64,000 nt of DNA from an uncultured Hyphomicrobiaceae bacterium (GCA_905480435.1 CAJQQK010000102.1:1-64000), one strand, 5' to 3'; shown: positions 19,461 to 30,630, counted from the stretch's first letter. Made by a program: numbers and translations. The notes: generated by a model from the sequence alone, not told the origin.

Positions 19461-20339
19461 ATGTCAGCCATTCAAATCGGCGATACCACGATCCAACGCA
19501 TCGTCGAGCAGGAGGATGCCTTCTTCGATGCGTTCGAGTTCTTTCCTAACCTGACGCAGCAGATGCTCGATGAGAACCGCGACTGGCTCTATCCGGTTTT
19601 CTTTCAGCCGGGCGGTACGCGGTTTAACCTGTGCGTACAAAGTTATCTAGTGCGCACGCCACATCACACCATCCTGATTGATACCTGTGTTGGCAATCAC
19701 AAGCCGCGTAAGTCGCGCGCGTTCTGGGACAATCTCGCGTCCGACCAGTATGAGAAAAACCTCGCGGCAGCCGGTGTTGGCGTCGGCGATATCGATATGG
19801 TCATGTGCACGCACTTGCATACAGATCATGTTGGTTGGAACACTAAACTCGAAAATGGGCAGTGGGTGCCAACTTTCCCGAATGCCCGCTATGTCTTCTC
19901 GGAAATGGAGCTCAACTATTGGACAGAGCGCCATGCTGCCGATGCAGCTGCTGCCCCCTGGATAACGGATTCGGTGCTTCCGATCGTGGCGGCGCAGCGC
20001 TGCGACTTGGTCAAGAACGACCATCAGCTGACCGATGGGATTCAACTGATCGCCTCTCCCGGCCACACCATTGACCATTGCTCGGTGCATGTCAGCCGTG
20101 GCGACGATCAAGCCCTGATCACTGGAGACATGATCCATTCGCCGCTGCAGGCGCGCTATCCCGAGCTCGGTATGTTGAGCGACTATGATTCACCGCAGGC
20201 TGGCCGCTCTCGTCGTGCCATCTTCGATCGCTTTATGGATACGCCGGCCTTGATCTGCACGTCACACTTCCCGCAGCCTTCAACCGGTCGCTTCGAGCGC
20301 TGGGATGACGCGTATCGCTTTGTAGCAGTCGACACGTAA
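19461..20339 (+). CDS. MBL-fold metallo-hydrolase
   Basis: CTHLHTDHVGWN, SPGHTIDHCSVHV, LITGDMIHSPLQ. Confidence 0.9.
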   Translation: MSAIQIGDTTIQRIVEQEDAFFDAFEFFPNLTQQMLDENRDWLYPVFFQPGGTRFNLCVQSYLVRTPHHTILIDTCVGNHKPRKSRAFWDNLASDQYEKNLAAAGVGVGDIDMVMCTHLHTDHVGWNTKLENGQWVPTFPNARYVFSEMELNYWTERHAADAAAAPWITDSVLPIVAAQRCDLVKNDHQLTDGIQLIASPGHTIDHCSVHVSRGDDQALITGDMIHSPLQARYPELGMLSDYDSPQAGRSRRAIFDRFMDTPALICTSHFPQPSTGRFERWDDAYRFVAVDT

Positions 20340-20386
20340 CAAAGCGGTAGCCCTGATTGCGTCGCTAAAATTCTACTTGAGTTGCT

Positions 20387-20407
20387 CTTGGTATGTGGTA
20401 TGCCAAG
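20387..20407. promoter_or_regulatory. candidate GntR-family operator
   Basis: CTTGGTAT (20387-20394) N5 ATGCCAAG (20400-20407), one mismatch, 67 bp upstream of the GntR ORF. Confidence 0.5.
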
Positions 20408-20473
20408 ATTGTTGGCGGCCAGTTGTGGCGGTCCACTTGAGGACCGCAATCGCCACGAGGCAACAATCGGATC

Positions 20474-21157
20474 ATGTCGAACTCGCTGAAAATTCGTCCG
20501 ATCGTAGAAGCCGCGAGTATGAGCACGCGGATCTATGAGCAACTCAAGGCTGCTATCACGGCGATGGATATTTATGATCCAGATGCCAATCTGAAGCTGG
20601 ACGAGCGTGGCTTGTCAGAGCAATTCGGCTCATCCCGCACGCCGTTACGTGAAGCGCTAACCCGTCTCGACCAAGACGGGCTGGTGAAGATCCTACCACG
20701 CCGTGGGATTATCATCGTGCGCCGGACTAAGCCTGAGATCTTGGAAATGATCACGGTCTGGGCCGCGTTGGAGAGCATGGCCGCCCGACTGGTCTGCGAG
20801 GTCGCCGGCGACGACCAAATTGCGAAGCTGCAGCAATTGGCCGACACCTATGACAGTACTCAAGTCGAGCAGCACATGAGTGAGTATTCCGACGACAACA
20901 TTCGTTTCCACAGCACCATCATCCAGTTGTCGCAATGCGAACTGATAGCGGAGATGACGGATGGTTTGTTTCGTCACGTGCGCGCAATTCGCCGCCGTAC
21001 GATCCACGAAAAAGATCGTGCGCAGCGCTCCGTTAGAGACCACAGCCGTATTGTGAAGGCGTTAGGCAAGCGCGATGCGGATCTTGCGAGCCGACTGGTG
21101 CGTGAGCACACTATGAAGTTGCGCGAGCACGTCGAACAAAACGTAGATCTTGATTGA
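20474..21157 (+). CDS. GntR family transcriptional regulator (FCD/FadR-like)
   Basis: wHTH: LDERGLSEQFGSSRTPLREALTRLDQDGLVKILPRRGIIIV; C-terminal FCD-like region. Confidence 0.9.
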   Translation: MSNSLKIRPIVEAASMSTRIYEQLKAAITAMDIYDPDANLKLDERGLSEQFGSSRTPLREALTRLDQDGLVKILPRRGIIIVRRTKPEILEMITVWAALESMAARLVCEVAGDDQIAKLQQLADTYDSTQVEQHMSEYSDDNIRFHSTIIQLSQCELIAEMTDGLFRHVRAIRRRTIHEKDRAQRSVRDHSRIVKALGKRDADLASRLVREHTMKLREHVEQNVDLD

Positions 21158-21213
21158 TGCGGCATAATAAAGAGGCTGCCAATGCCTGCCGCCATTCCGT
21201 TTAGGGGAGAGAC

Positions 21214-22923
21214 ATGACGACATCAGAGACAGGCGCACTGACAGACGGTTTCCATCTGGTCATCGACGCCATGAAGCTTAATGACCTGAACACGATCTAT
21301 GGTGTCCCAGGTATACCGATTACCGACTTCGGGCGGATGGCCCAGGCGGCTGGCATTCGCGTCATTTCGTTTCGTCATGAGCAGCACGCAGGCAACGCCG
21401 CGGCGATCGCAGGCTACCTGACGCAGAAGCCGGGTGTATGTCTCACGGTTTCGGCGCCGGGATTTCTGAACGGCCTGACGGCGCTTGCCAACGCGACAAC
21501 GAATTGCTTCCCCATGATCCTGATTTCAGGCTCCTCCGAGCGCGAGATCGTCGATCTGCAGCAAGGCGACTATGAGGAAATGGATCAACTCGCCATCGCC
21601 AAGCCGTTGTGCAAGGCAGCTTTCCGTATTTTGCACGCAGAAGACATTGGCATCGGTATCGCACGGGCCATTCGCGCGGCCTGCTCAGGTCGGCCTGGTG
21701 GTGTCTATCTCGATCTGCCAGCGAAACTGTTTGGCCAGACGATGGATGCAGCCGCCGGCGCTCAATCTCTGGTCAAGGTCATCGATCCGGCACCAGCTCA
21801 GCTGCCGTCGCCGGAAGCGGTGAAGCGTGGTCTAGATCTCCTCAAAGTCGCGAAAAAGCCGCTCATTATCTTAGGCAAGGGTGCAGCTTATGCGCAGGCC
21901 GATGAGGCGATCCGCGAATTGATTGAAAAGAGTGGCATTCCTTATCTGCCAATGAGTATGGCGAAAGGTCTTTTGCCCGACACGCATCCGCAGTCAGCCG
22001 GCGCCGCACGTTCGTTGGCACTCAAGCAAGCCGACACCGTGATGTTGATCGGGGCCCGACTCAACTGGTTGCTCAGTCACGGCAAGGGCAAGACCTGGGG
22101 GGCACCGGGTACGCAAAAATTCATTCAGATTGATATTGATCCCAAAGAGATGGATTCCAATATCGAGATTGCAGCGCCAATCGTTGGCGATATCAAATCC
22201 ACCGTCGCAGCGCTTCTGGATGGAATGGGCGCCAACTGGGCAGCCCCGCCAGCAGAATGGACCGGAGCCATTCGCGAGAAGGTTGAGACCAACGTTGCCC
22301 GCATGGCGCCACGTCTGCAAAACAACAACGTGCCGATGGATTTCCACGGGGCACTTGGCGCCCTGAAAATCATTATGAAAGAGCGTCCCGAGACAATCCT
22401 TGTCAACGAAGGCGCCAATACACTCGATTTCGCACGCAGCATCATTGACATCTACCAGCCACGCAAACGTCTTGATGTTGGCACCTGGGGCGTCATGGGC
22501 ATAGGCATGGGGTTTGCCGTGGCCGCCGCCGTTGAGACCGGCAAGCCGGTGCTAGCTGTCGAGGGTGACAGCGCATTCGGCTTCTCGGGCATGGAGATCG
22601 AAACGATCTGCCGGTACAACCTGCCGGTCTGTGTTGTTGTCTTTAACAACAATGGCATCTATCGCGGCACCGACACCAATGAGGTCGGCGATGATGTTGC
22701 ACCGACCGTGTTCGTCAAGGACAGCCGCTACGATAAAATGATGGAAGCCTTTGGCGGCGTCGGCGTTTATGCGACATCGCCGGACGAGTTGTCCCGTGCC
22801 GTCAATGAAGCCCTGGATTCTGGTAAGCCAACGCTCATCAATGCGGTTATCGATGTGAATGCTGGCACAGAGAGTGGCCGCATCGGCAGTCTCAATCCGC
22901 AAAGCGTCGTCGGTAAGAAGTAA
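21214..22923 (+). CDS. oxc: oxalyl-CoA decarboxylase
   Basis: TPP-enzyme fold; [71 protein letters not shown] match the known oxalyl-CoA decarboxylase as recalled. Confidence 0.93.
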   Translation: MTTSETGALTDGFHLVIDAMKLNDLNTIYGVPGIPITDFGRMAQAAGIRVISFRHEQHAGNAAAIAGYLTQKPGVCLTVSAPGFLNGLTALANATTNCFPMILISGSSEREIVDLQQGDYEEMDQLAIAKPLCKAAFRILHAEDIGIGIARAIRAACSGRPGGVYLDLPAKLFGQTMDAAAGAQSLVKVIDPAPAQLPSPEAVKRGLDLLKVAKKPLIILGKGAAYAQADEAIRELIEKSGIPYLPMSMAKGLLPDTHPQSAGAARSLALKQADTVMLIGARLNWLLSHGKGKTWGAPGTQKFIQIDIDPKEMDSNIEIAAPIVGDIKSTVAALLDGMGANWAAPPAEWTGAIREKVETNVARMAPRLQNNNVPMDFHGALGALKIIMKERPETILVNEGANTLDFARSIIDIYQPRKRLDVGTWGVMGIGMGFAVAAAVETGKPVLAVEGDSAFGFSGMEIETICRYNLPVCVVVFNNNGIYRGTDTNEVGDDVAPTVFVKDSRYDKMMEAFGGVGVYATSPDELSRAVNEALDSGKPTLINAVIDVNAGTESGRIGSLNPQSVVGKK

Positions 22924-22966
22924 TTCCGGTCGAGCATATCAACTCATTGCCGAAAAGAAGGTGCAC

Positions 22967-24241
22967 ATGGAAGCTCTCAAGAACGTAAAAATCCTGGACT
23001 TCACCCATGTCCAATCGGGTCCGACCTGCACGCAGCTGCTGGCTTGGTTCGGCGCTGATGTGATCAAGGTTGAGCGGCCGGGCGTCGGTGACGCAACGCG
23101 TAAGCAACTCGTCGACGTGCCGGGCGCGGACTCGCTCTATTTCACGATGCTCAATCACAACAAGCGATCGATCACGCTCAACACCAAGGACGCCACAGGC
23201 AAAGAAATCCTCGAGCGCCTCGTCAAAGAGTGTGACGTGCTCGTTGAGAATTTCGCGCCAGGCGCCCTCGATCGGATGTGCTTTGGTTGGGAGCGGATTC
23301 AAGAACTCAATCCACGCATGATCATGGCGTCGGTCAAAGGCTTTGGCCCGGGCAAATACGAAGATTGCAAGGTGTATGAGAACGTTGCTCAATGCGCTGG
23401 CGGTTCCGCGTCCACGACCGGTTTTCTCGACGGGCCACCGTTGGTAACTGGTGCGCAGATCGGCGACTCTGGCACGGGCCTTCATCTGGCCCTTGGCATT
23501 GTCGCGGCGCTCTACCAGCGCGAGCAAACCGGACGGGGCCAGAAGGTTCTCGCCTCCATGCAGGATGGCGTCATCAATCTCAGCCGGGTGAAGTTGCGCG
23601 ATCAGCAGCGTCTCGCGGCGGGACCTCTGACGGAGTATTCTCAGTTTGGTGAAGGCATACCATTTGGCGATGCGACGCCACGTGCCGGCAACGATTCAGG
23701 CGGTGGGCAGCCGGGCCGCATTTTGAAATGCAAAGGCTGGGAAACCGATCCCAACGCCTACACCTATTTCATCACCCAGGCGCCGGCGTGGGAGAAAATC
23801 TGTGATGTCATCGGCGAGCCTGAATGGAAGACCAAGGAAGGTTACGCCAAACCACCACAACGTCTCGACAAACTGAATGAAATTTTCGACCGTATTGAGC
23901 AGTGGACAATGACCAAGACCAAATTCGAGGTCATGGATATTTGCAATCCACTCGACATTCCGGTCGGACCAATTCTGTCGATGAAAGAGATCGCCGAGGA
24001 CGAAGGCTTGCGCGCCACCGGCACCATTGTCGAAGTCGACCATCCCGAGCGCGGCCCCTATCTGACGGTCGGCTGCCCCGTCAAACTCTCCGACAGTCCC
24101 GCCGTTGTCACACGCTCACCATTGCTCGGTGAGCACACGGCAGAAGTTCTGCGCGACGTCCTTGGCTATCAGGGCGAGGAATTCGATCGCGTCGTGGCGT
24201 CTGGCGCTGTCGGCGAACTGCGCGTTGAAGCTGCAGAATAA
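22967..24241 (+). CDS. frc: formyl-CoA:oxalate CoA-transferase
   Basis: [51 protein letters not shown] characteristic of Frc; catalytic Asp in [13 protein letters not shown]. Confidence 0.92.
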   Translation: MEALKNVKILDFTHVQSGPTCTQLLAWFGADVIKVERPGVGDATRKQLVDVPGADSLYFTMLNHNKRSITLNTKDATGKEILERLVKECDVLVENFAPGALDRMCFGWERIQELNPRMIMASVKGFGPGKYEDCKVYENVAQCAGGSASTTGFLDGPPLVTGAQIGDSGTGLHLALGIVAALYQREQTGRGQKVLASMQDGVINLSRVKLRDQQRLAAGPLTEYSQFGEGIPFGDATPRAGNDSGGGQPGRILKCKGWETDPNAYTYFITQAPAWEKICDVIGEPEWKTKEGYAKPPQRLDKLNEIFDRIEQWTMTKTKFEVMDICNPLDIPVGPILSMKEIAEDEGLRATGTIVEVDHPERGPYLTVGCPVKLSDSPAVVTRSPLLGEHTAEVLRDVLGYQGEEFDRVVASGAVGELRVEAAE

Positions 24242-24275
24242 TCAAACGAGAAGCATTCACGAGAGGCATTCAATC

Positions 24276-25190
24276 ATGCGCATCGTCGTTCACGGTCAGC
24301 AGGCATTCGGTAAGGCCGTCCTCGAAAAGTTACTCGAGCGCGGCGAAGACGTCGTCGCGATATGCACGGCACCAACTAAGGAAGGCCGCCCGGAGGATCC
24401 GCTAGCGGACCTGGCCCGCGAGAAGGGAATACCGCTGCATCAGCCAGCGTCGTGGAAAACGTCCGAAGCAGCCGAGCTCATGCGTTCGTTCAATGCTGAT
24501 GTGTGCATGATGGCTTACGTGCTGTTGTTTGTGCCGGAGGAGGTTCGTGATGCGCCAAAGTTCGGCACCTTCCAGTATCACCCATCACTCTGTCCGTGGC
24601 ATCGCGGACCGTCTTCGATCAATTGGCCAATCGCGATGGGTAAAACTGAAACTGGTCTGACGATCTTCTGGCCGGACGACGGCCTCGATGAAGGTCCGAT
24701 CCTGATGCAAAAGAAGTGCTCGATCGGCCCGGACGAAACGTTAGGCGACGTTTATTTCAAAAAACTATTCCCGATGGGTGTCGACGCCATGATGGAAAGT
24801 CTTGATTTGGTCAAGGCTGGCGTCATTCTTAAACACACTCAGGACCTCACTGCCGGCTCCTACGAAAGCTGGTTCAAGAAAGCAGACGTCAAGCTCGACT
24901 TCTCAAAGCCGGTGGCGGACGTGTACAACATCATTCGCGCAGCCAATCCGGCGCCTGGTGCCTGGACGACGCTTGCCGGTAACGAAGTCCAAATCTATGA
25001 CAGCGCTCGTGTCGATGGCGACGGTACGCCGGGCGAGGTCGTTTCCGTAGACGATAACGGCGTAACCGTACAAGCAGCCGGTGGCCGTATTGTCGTTAAA
25101 CGAGTTCGTCCCAAAGGCGGTGACAAGCAGTCTGCTGCGGATTGGGCCAAGGCCGCTGGTGTTGCGGCTGGAACGAAGCTCGACACATAA
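24276..25190 (+). CDS. methionyl-tRNA/10-formyl-THF formyltransferase-fold protein (like the N-terminal hydrolase domain of ALDH1L1)
   Basis: YHPSLCPWHRGPSSINWPI, IFWPDDGLDEGPILMQKKCSI, plus an FMT C-terminal-like domain; 304 aa, no ALDH domain. Confidence 0.85.
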   Translation: MRIVVHGQQAFGKAVLEKLLERGEDVVAICTAPTKEGRPEDPLADLAREKGIPLHQPASWKTSEAAELMRSFNADVCMMAYVLLFVPEEVRDAPKFGTFQYHPSLCPWHRGPSSINWPIAMGKTETGLTIFWPDDGLDEGPILMQKKCSIGPDETLGDVYFKKLFPMGVDAMMESLDLVKAGVILKHTQDLTAGSYESWFKKADVKLDFSKPVADVYNIIRAANPAPGAWTTLAGNEVQIYDSARVDGDGTPGEVVSVDDNGVTVQAAGGRIVVKRVRPKGGDKQSAADWAKAAGVAAGTKLDT

Positions 25191-25245
25191 TCTGCACTGA
25201 AGAGAACGCCTGCAACAATCAACAAGCCTTCGAGGAAACGCGCCC

Positions 25246-26916
25246 ATGGCAACCGACATTGAAATCGCCCGCAAAGCCAACAAGAAGCCGATCCAGGAGA
25301 TTGGTGCCAAGCTCGGAATTCCAACAGAGCACCTACTGCCGTTTGGACATGACAAAGCGAAGGTCTCTGACGCGTTCATCAAGTCCCTCGAAGGAAAGCC
25401 GGACGGCAAGCTGATCCTGGTCACTGCGATTAACCCGACACCAGCGGGTGAAGGCAAGACGACAACGACAGTTGGCCTCGGAGATGGCCTCAATAAGATC
25501 GGCAAGAAAGCCGCGATCTGCATTCGTGAAGCGTCGCTCGGGCCATGCTTTGGCATGAAGGGCGGGGCAGCCGGTGGTGGTTACGCTCAGGTCGTGCCGA
25601 TGGAGGAAATGAACCTCCATTTCACCGGTGACTTTCACGCGATCACATCGGCCCACAACTTGTTGTCCGCGATGATCGACAATCATATTTACTGGGGCAA
25701 TGCGCTCCAAATCGATCAGCGTCGCATCGTCTGGCGCCGCGTTATGGACATGAATGATCGGGCACTGCGCCAGATCACAGCGTCGCTTGGTGGCGTCGCC
25801 AACGGTTTCCCAACTGAGGCGGGCTTTGACATCACTGTCGCATCCGAGGTCATGGCGATCCTTTGCCTGGCAACGGATCTCGACGACCTTGAGAAGCGGC
25901 TTGGTGACATCATCGTTGCTTACACCCGCGAGAGAAAGCCAATTTACTGCCGGGATATCAAAGCCGATGGCGCTATGACAGTGCTGCTGGCTCAGGCCAT
26001 GCAACCCAATATCGTCCAGACGCTTGAGAACAACCCGGCCTTCGTGCATGGCGGACCGTTCGCCAATATCGCGCATGGCTGCAACTCAGTTATTGCAACG
26101 AAAACGGCACTCAAGCTAGCAGACTATGTCGTCACTGAGGCCGGTTTTGGCGCTGACCTTGGTGCCGAGAAGTTCATGAACATCAAGTGCCGCAAGGCTG
26201 GCCTCAAGCCTGATGCTGTCGTCATCGTCGCCACTGTCCGTGCGATGAAAATGAACGGCGGTATTGCGCGGGCTGATCTTGGTGCCGAGAACGTCGATGC
26301 TGTGAAGGCCGGCTGTGCCAATCTTGGCCGTCACATCGAGAATATGAAGAAGTTCGGCGTTCCAGCGATTGTCGGGATCAACCACTTCGTGACGGATACT
26401 GATGCTGAAATCGCTGCGATGAAAGAGTATTGCGCATCCGTTGGTGCTGAAGCGATCCTCAACACGCATTGGGCGAACGGTGGTGACGGCATCACGGAAA
26501 CAGCCAAGAAAATCGTCGAACTCGCTGAGGGCGGAACGGCTGCCTATAAGCCGCTCTATCCAGATGAGATGGGCTTGTTCGAGAAAATCCAAACAGTTGC
26601 CAAGCAAATCTACCGGGCCGAAACGGTCACAGCAGATAAGAAGATCCTCGACCAGTTGAAGCTTTGGGAAGAGGCTGGTTATGGCAAGCTGCCGGTTTGC
26701 ATGGCCAAGACGCAGTATTCGTTCACGACGGACCCGAACCAGCGTGGTGCCCCAACTGGCTTCGATCTGCCGATCCGCGAAGTGCGCCTCTCTGCTGGTG
26801 CTGGTTTCATCGTGGCGATCTGCGGTGAGATCATGACGATGCCTGGCCTGCCGCGCGTTCCTTCAGCCGAGGCCATCAAGTTCAACGATGCCGGCGAGAT
26901 CGAGGGACTGTTCTAA
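25246..26916 (+). CDS. fhs: formate-tetrahydrofolate ligase
   Basis: [70 protein letters not shown]. Confidence 0.97.
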   Translation: MATDIEIARKANKKPIQEIGAKLGIPTEHLLPFGHDKAKVSDAFIKSLEGKPDGKLILVTAINPTPAGEGKTTTTVGLGDGLNKIGKKAAICIREASLGPCFGMKGGAAGGGYAQVVPMEEMNLHFTGDFHAITSAHNLLSAMIDNHIYWGNALQIDQRRIVWRRVMDMNDRALRQITASLGGVANGFPTEAGFDITVASEVMAILCLATDLDDLEKRLGDIIVAYTRERKPIYCRDIKADGAMTVLLAQAMQPNIVQTLENNPAFVHGGPFANIAHGCNSVIATKTALKLADYVVTEAGFGADLGAEKFMNIKCRKAGLKPDAVVIVATVRAMKMNGGIARADLGAENVDAVKAGCANLGRHIENMKKFGVPAIVGINHFVTDTDAEIAAMKEYCASVGAEAILNTHWANGGDGITETAKKIVELAEGGTAAYKPLYPDEMGLFEKIQTVAKQIYRAETVTADKKILDQLKLWEEAGYGKLPVCMAKTQYSFTTDPNQRGAPTGFDLPIREVRLSAGAGFIVAICGEIMTMPGLPRVPSAEAIKFNDAGEIEGLF

Positions 26917-26937
26917 ACAACGCCGGGACAAACAAAA

Positions 26938-26971
26938 AACGCCGGGTCCTGATTGGGCCCGGCGTTTTTAT
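26938..26971. terminator. bidirectional intrinsic terminator between fhs and mtnA
   Basis: AACGCCGGGTCC-TGATTG-GGCCCGGCGTTTTTA; A-rich on the left, T-rich on the right; convergent genes. Confidence 0.8.
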
Positions 26972-26992
26972 GTCGACTTGTCGAACGCTTGA

Positions 26993-28084
26993 TCACACCG
27001 CTTCTTCGTACATTTCCTTAAGCGCCGTAGCATCGGCCGCAACGACGCCGCGCTCCGTGATGAAGGCAGTGACGAGCCGAGCCGGCGTCACGTCGAACGC
27101 CGGATTGGCAGCAGACGACCCCGGCGCTGCGATATCGACGGTGACAACACTGCCATCTTCGAGGCGTCCGGTCATTGCGAGCACTTCGTCTTGACCGCGC
27201 TCCTCGATTGGAATTTTCATGCCATCGTCGAGTTCCCAGTCGATGGTTGTGTAGGGCAGCGCCACGAAGAACGGCACATCGTTGTCGTGGGCTGCAAGCG
27301 CCTTCAGGTAGGTCCCGATCTTGTTGGCGACATCGCCATTGGCCGAAACGCGGTCGGTGCCGACAATGCACAGATCGACCTGACCATGCTGCATCAGATG
27401 ACCGCCAGCATTGTCAACGATGATGCTGTGCGGCACGCCATGGGCGCCAAGCTCATAAGCCGTCAAGGCGGCGCCTTGGTTCCGCGGGCGGGTTTCATCG
27501 ACCCAGACATGGACATTGATGCCAAGATTATGCGCTTGGTAAATCGGCGAGGTCGCCGTCCCCCAGTCAACACAGGCGATCCAACCGGCATTGCAGTGAG
27601 TCAGGATGTTGACCGGCTCTCCAGGCGCCTTTCCCGATGCGATGTTCTGGATAATTTCCAGGCCGTGCTCGCCGATCCGGCGGCAGGTCTCGACGTCTTC
27701 ATCGCAGTTGTCGACCGCGCGCTTGTAGGCAGCAGCTTCGCGTTCTGCCGGACTGAGCGGTGCAAGTGTCTTGCGCATTTCATTCAATGCCCAACGCAGA
27801 TTGACGGCTGTCGGGCGTTGTTTGGCAAGGAATTCGATACTGTGTTCCAGAGAGGCATCTGACGGATCAGCTCGCATCGCGAGTGCCATACCGAATGCCG
27901 CCGTCGCGCCAATCAGCGGTGCGCCGCGAACTTGCATTGTCAGGATTGCACGCCCGGCTTCCTCAACGGTGGTCAACCGTGTCGTCTCGAAGCGGTGAGG
28001 TAATTTAGTCTGATCAATGATTTCGACCGACCAACCGTCATCGCCGAGCCATATTGTGCGGAAGTCTTTGCCATCGATTTTCAT
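26993..28084 (-). CDS. mtnA: S-methyl-5-thioribose-1-phosphate isomerase
   Basis: [18 protein letters not shown]-like core ([23 protein letters not shown]), [38 protein letters not shown]. Confidence 0.93.
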   Translation of the reverse strand: MKIDGKDFRTIWLGDDGWSVEIIDQTKLPHRFETTRLTTVEEAGRAILTMQVRGAPLIGATAAFGMALAMRADPSDASLEHSIEFLAKQRPTAVNLRWALNEMRKTLAPLSPAEREAAAYKRAVDNCDEDVETCRRIGEHGLEIIQNIASGKAPGEPVNILTHCNAGWIACVDWGTATSPIYQAHNLGINVHVWVDETRPRNQGAALTAYELGAHGVPHSIIVDNAGGHLMQHGQVDLCIVGTDRVSANGDVANKIGTYLKALAAHDNDVPFFVALPYTTIDWELDDGMKIPIEERGQDEVLAMTGRLEDGSVVTVDIAAPGSSAANPAFDVTPARLVTAFITERGVVAADATALKEMYEEAV

Positions 28085-28088
28085 GAGT

Positions 28089-28361
28089 TTAGACCGAAGC
28101 TCCAGGCGTTGGTGCGAGCGGCAGGTGCATCGTGACGTCAAGGCCGCATTTGCTGCAGCTCAGTTTATACCATTCTGCGTAAGGCCGCACTGAGTGGTCG
28201 GCAAACGCGAGCCCAGGCGCGTCGCAGCGCGGGCAGGCGTGATTAGCTGCCGGTGCGTTCTTCCAGGCAGCAATCGCCTTGTGTGCCTTGTGCCACTCGG
28301 AATCATTGAGAAGTTGGTGATCAGGTTTCACGCTAATGTCCGTCAAATTCCACAAGTACAT
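28089..28361 (-). CDS. small zinc-ribbon-like protein
   Basis: [16 protein letters not shown]...[13 protein letters not shown]...[10 protein letters not shown]; two CxxC knuckles; sits between apt and mtnA. Confidence 0.6.
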   Translation of the reverse strand: MYLWNLTDISVKPDHQLLNDSEWHKAHKAIAAWKNAPAANHACPRCDAPGLAFADHSVRPYAEWYKLSCSKCGLDVTMHLPLAPTPGASV

Positions 28362-28863
28362 GACAATTGACGTCGAGCGCTTCGATCTTTGACCTGCCAC
28401 CAATTTCCGGCAAATCGATTATGAACGCCGCGCCAACGATTTCACCACCGGTTTGGCGGACAAGCTTGATCGCCGCCTCAGCCGTGCCGCCGGTTGCGAT
28501 CAGGTCATCGACAATCAGGATGCGTTGGCCCTCTTCAATGGCATCGTCATGGATTTCGATGGCATCGACGCCGTACTCCAGCGTGTACTCTTGGCCGATG
28601 GTCTTGCCCGGTAGCTTGCCTTTCTTGCGGATCGGAATGAAACCGCAGCCAAGTCTGTCCGCGATTGCGCCGCCGAGGATGAAACCACGCGCTTCGATGC
28701 CGGCGACAGCGTCGATTCTTTGAGTGCGGAACGGACGTGCCATAGCAATAATTGCCAGTTCAAAGCCCTCTGGATCACGAAATAGTGTGGTCACATCACG
28801 AAACATGATGCCCGGTTTTGGGTAATCCGGGATCGTACGGATAAGGGATTTCAGGTTGTCCAA
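28333..28863 (-). CDS. apt: adenine phosphoribosyltransferase
   Basis: [45 protein letters not shown]; likely TTG start at 28863 preceded by GGAGAAA. Confidence 0.93.
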   Translation of the reverse strand: MDNLKSLIRTIPDYPKPGIMFRDVTTLFRDPEGFELAIIAMARPFRTQRIDAVAGIEARGFILGGAIADRLGCGFIPIRKKGKLPGKTIGQEYTLEYGVDAIEIHDDAIEEGQRILIVDDLIATGGTAEAAIKLVRQTGGEIVGAAFIIDLPEIGGRSKIEALDVNCHVLVEFDGH

Positions 28864-29030
28864 CGGTTTCTCCTCAACATCTGACAAATTCGCAGCACAA
28901 ATTGGCAGTACTAATCTCAATGCGCTAAAATGGTGTACCAGTTAATAGCCGATGATTCGAGCGAATGAGACCGAACTCGACCAGCTTGGGCATTTTTTCG
29001 TAGCGGGACAGTGCCAGGGAACCACAAGTT

Positions 29031-29432
29031 ATGGCAGAACCTAGTTTTTCAAGCGCGGCCGGCATGGATGCCGACGATGACCTGCCGCGAACACTCCGCC
29101 GGGAGCGGGATGCTCAGGCACGCCGAGCCCGCGAGCACGAGTTGAAGGGCGCAGCGCCCGAGCAGATAACGCAACACGCCGCTCCAGACAATGCCGCGCC
29201 GCCCTATCGCGACGATAATTACGACTACGACGATTTGGACCCGGCTCTGGCGACGGTTTCACGCCTTGAGATCCCATTTGTGCATTTGATGGTATTTTTT
29301 TTGAAGGCTGTGATTGCCGCCATTCCGGCGCTGATCTTGCTGGTCGGCATTCTGTGGCTGTTCGGCGAAGTCCTTACGGCAAGCTTCCCGGAACTAGTCA
29401 AAATGCAGATATTGATCCAAATGCCGAACTAA
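29031..29432 (+). CDS. hypothetical protein with one C-terminal transmembrane helix
   Basis: Charged N-terminus then FVHLMVFFLKAVIAAIPALILLVGILWLFGEVL. Confidence 0.6.
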   Translation: MAEPSFSSAAGMDADDDLPRTLRRERDAQARRAREHELKGAAPEQITQHAAPDNAAPPYRDDNYDYDDLDPALATVSRLEIPFVHLMVFFLKAVIAAIPALILLVGILWLFGEVLTASFPELVKMQILIQMPN

Positions 29433-29442
29433 CGGAAAAAAA

Positions 29443-29471
29443 AGCTAGCGTAGCTTGTGGCGACGCTAGCT
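29443..29471 (-). terminator. intrinsic terminator for the minus-strand aminotransferase
   Basis: AGCTAGCGT / ACGCTAGCT 9-bp perfect stem; followed on the minus strand by TTTTTTTT. Confidence 0.8.
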
Positions 29472-29487
29472 GTTTCGGCGCCCTATC

Positions 29488-30630
29488 CTATGCAATCGCA
29501 TCCAGTGCCTTGTCCAAGCGTTCGACTGTGCGATCAATGTTCTGCAGTTTATCGAGGCCGAAGAGGCCCAGGCGAAACGTGCTGAAATCATCTGGTTCGC
29601 CAACCATCAGCGGCACGCCGGCAGCCGTTTGTAGACCTTCGCCAGCGAACTTTTTGCTATTCTGGATTTCCGGGTCGGACGTGTAGCACACGACCACGCC
29701 CGGCGCTGCGAACCCTTCAGCAGCAAGACTGCGAAATCCTTTTGACGCCAACAGGGCACGGACTTTCTGGCCGAGCTCGGCTTGTTGTGCCTTGAGCTTG
29801 TCGAAACCGTAGCCCTCAGTTTCCTTCATTGTTTTGTGAAATGAAACCAGCGCATCGGTTGGCATGGTGGCATGATAGGCATGCCCACCGCTGGTGTAAG
29901 CATCCATGATCTCCGCCCACTTCTTGAGATCGACGGCAAAACTAGTCGTTTTAGACCCGGCAACGCGGTTGCGCGCTTGCTCGCTCATCATCACGAACGC
30001 CCCGCACGGCGACGCGCTCCAACCCTTCTGTGGGGCGCTGATTAGCACATCAACGTTACACGCTTCCATATCCACCCAGATCGTGCCCGAGGCGATGCAG
30101 TCGAGCACGAACAAACCGCCGACGTCATGCATCGCAGCGCCAACCGCCTTTAGGTAGTCGTCAGGCAGGATCATGCCAGCAGCTGTCTCGACGTGTGGCG
30201 CAAAGAAGATGTCCGGCTTTTCTTCGTGGATTTTGGCGACCACTTCGTCGAGCGGCATTGGTTCATAGGCAGCCTGATTGTCACCGGCGACGCGCCGCGC
30301 CTTGAGAACAGTTTCTTTAGCGGGAATGCTGCCCATTTCGAAGATCTGCGACCAGCGATAGCTGAACCAGCCGTTGCGCAGTACCATGCAGCTCTTGTCG
30401 GTACCAAGCTGACGGGCCACCGCCTCCATCCCATATGTGCCGCCGCCTGGAACGATCGCCATCGATGAAGCGTTATAAACCTGGCCGAGTGTTTCTGAGA
30501 TGTCGCACATAACACCTTGAAATAACTTCGACATATGGTTGAGTGAGCGATCCGTAAAAACCACGGAATATTCCAGCAATCCATCAGGGTCAACGGTTGG
30601 CAGTTCAGCGACAGAAGGGGCGTTCGACAT
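29488..30630 (-). CDS. class V PLP-dependent aminotransferase (alanine-glyoxylate aminotransferase-like)
   Basis: ASSMAIVPGGGTYGMEAVARQ, FVLDCIASGTIWVDMEACNVDVLISAPQKGWSASPCGAFVMMS (Lys in QKGW). Confidence 0.88.
   Translation of the reverse strand: MSNAPSVAELPTVDPDGLLEYSVVFTDRSLNHMSKLFQGVMCDISETLGQVYNASSMAIVPGGGTYGMEAVARQLGTDKSCMVLRNGWFSYRWSQIFEMGSIPAKETVLKARRVAGDNQAAYEPMPLDEVVAKIHEEKPDIFFAPHVETAAGMILPDDYLKAVGAAMHDVGGLFVLDCIASGTIWVDMEACNVDVLISAPQKGWSASPCGAFVMMSEQARNRVAGSKTTSFAVDLKKWAEIMDAYTSGGHAYHATMPTDALVSFHKTMKETEGYGFDKLKAQQAELGQKVRALLASKGFRSLAAEGFAAPGVVVCYTSDPEIQNSKKFAGEGLQTAAGVPLMVGEPDDFSTFRLGLFGLDKLQNIDRTVERLDKALDAIA

Noticed and set aside
24105-24275. Upstream extension of the formyltransferase ORF (MSHAHHCSV...)
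   Set aside because: Overlaps the 3' end of frc in another frame; the homologous N-terminus MRIVVHGQQAFG begins at 24276.
25333-26076. 247-aa minus-strand ORF opposite fhs
   Set aside because: Shadow ORF; fhs is unambiguous on the plus strand.
28864-29030. SAM-responsive element near apt/mtnA
   Set aside because: No recognisable SAM riboswitch core in the short upstream region.
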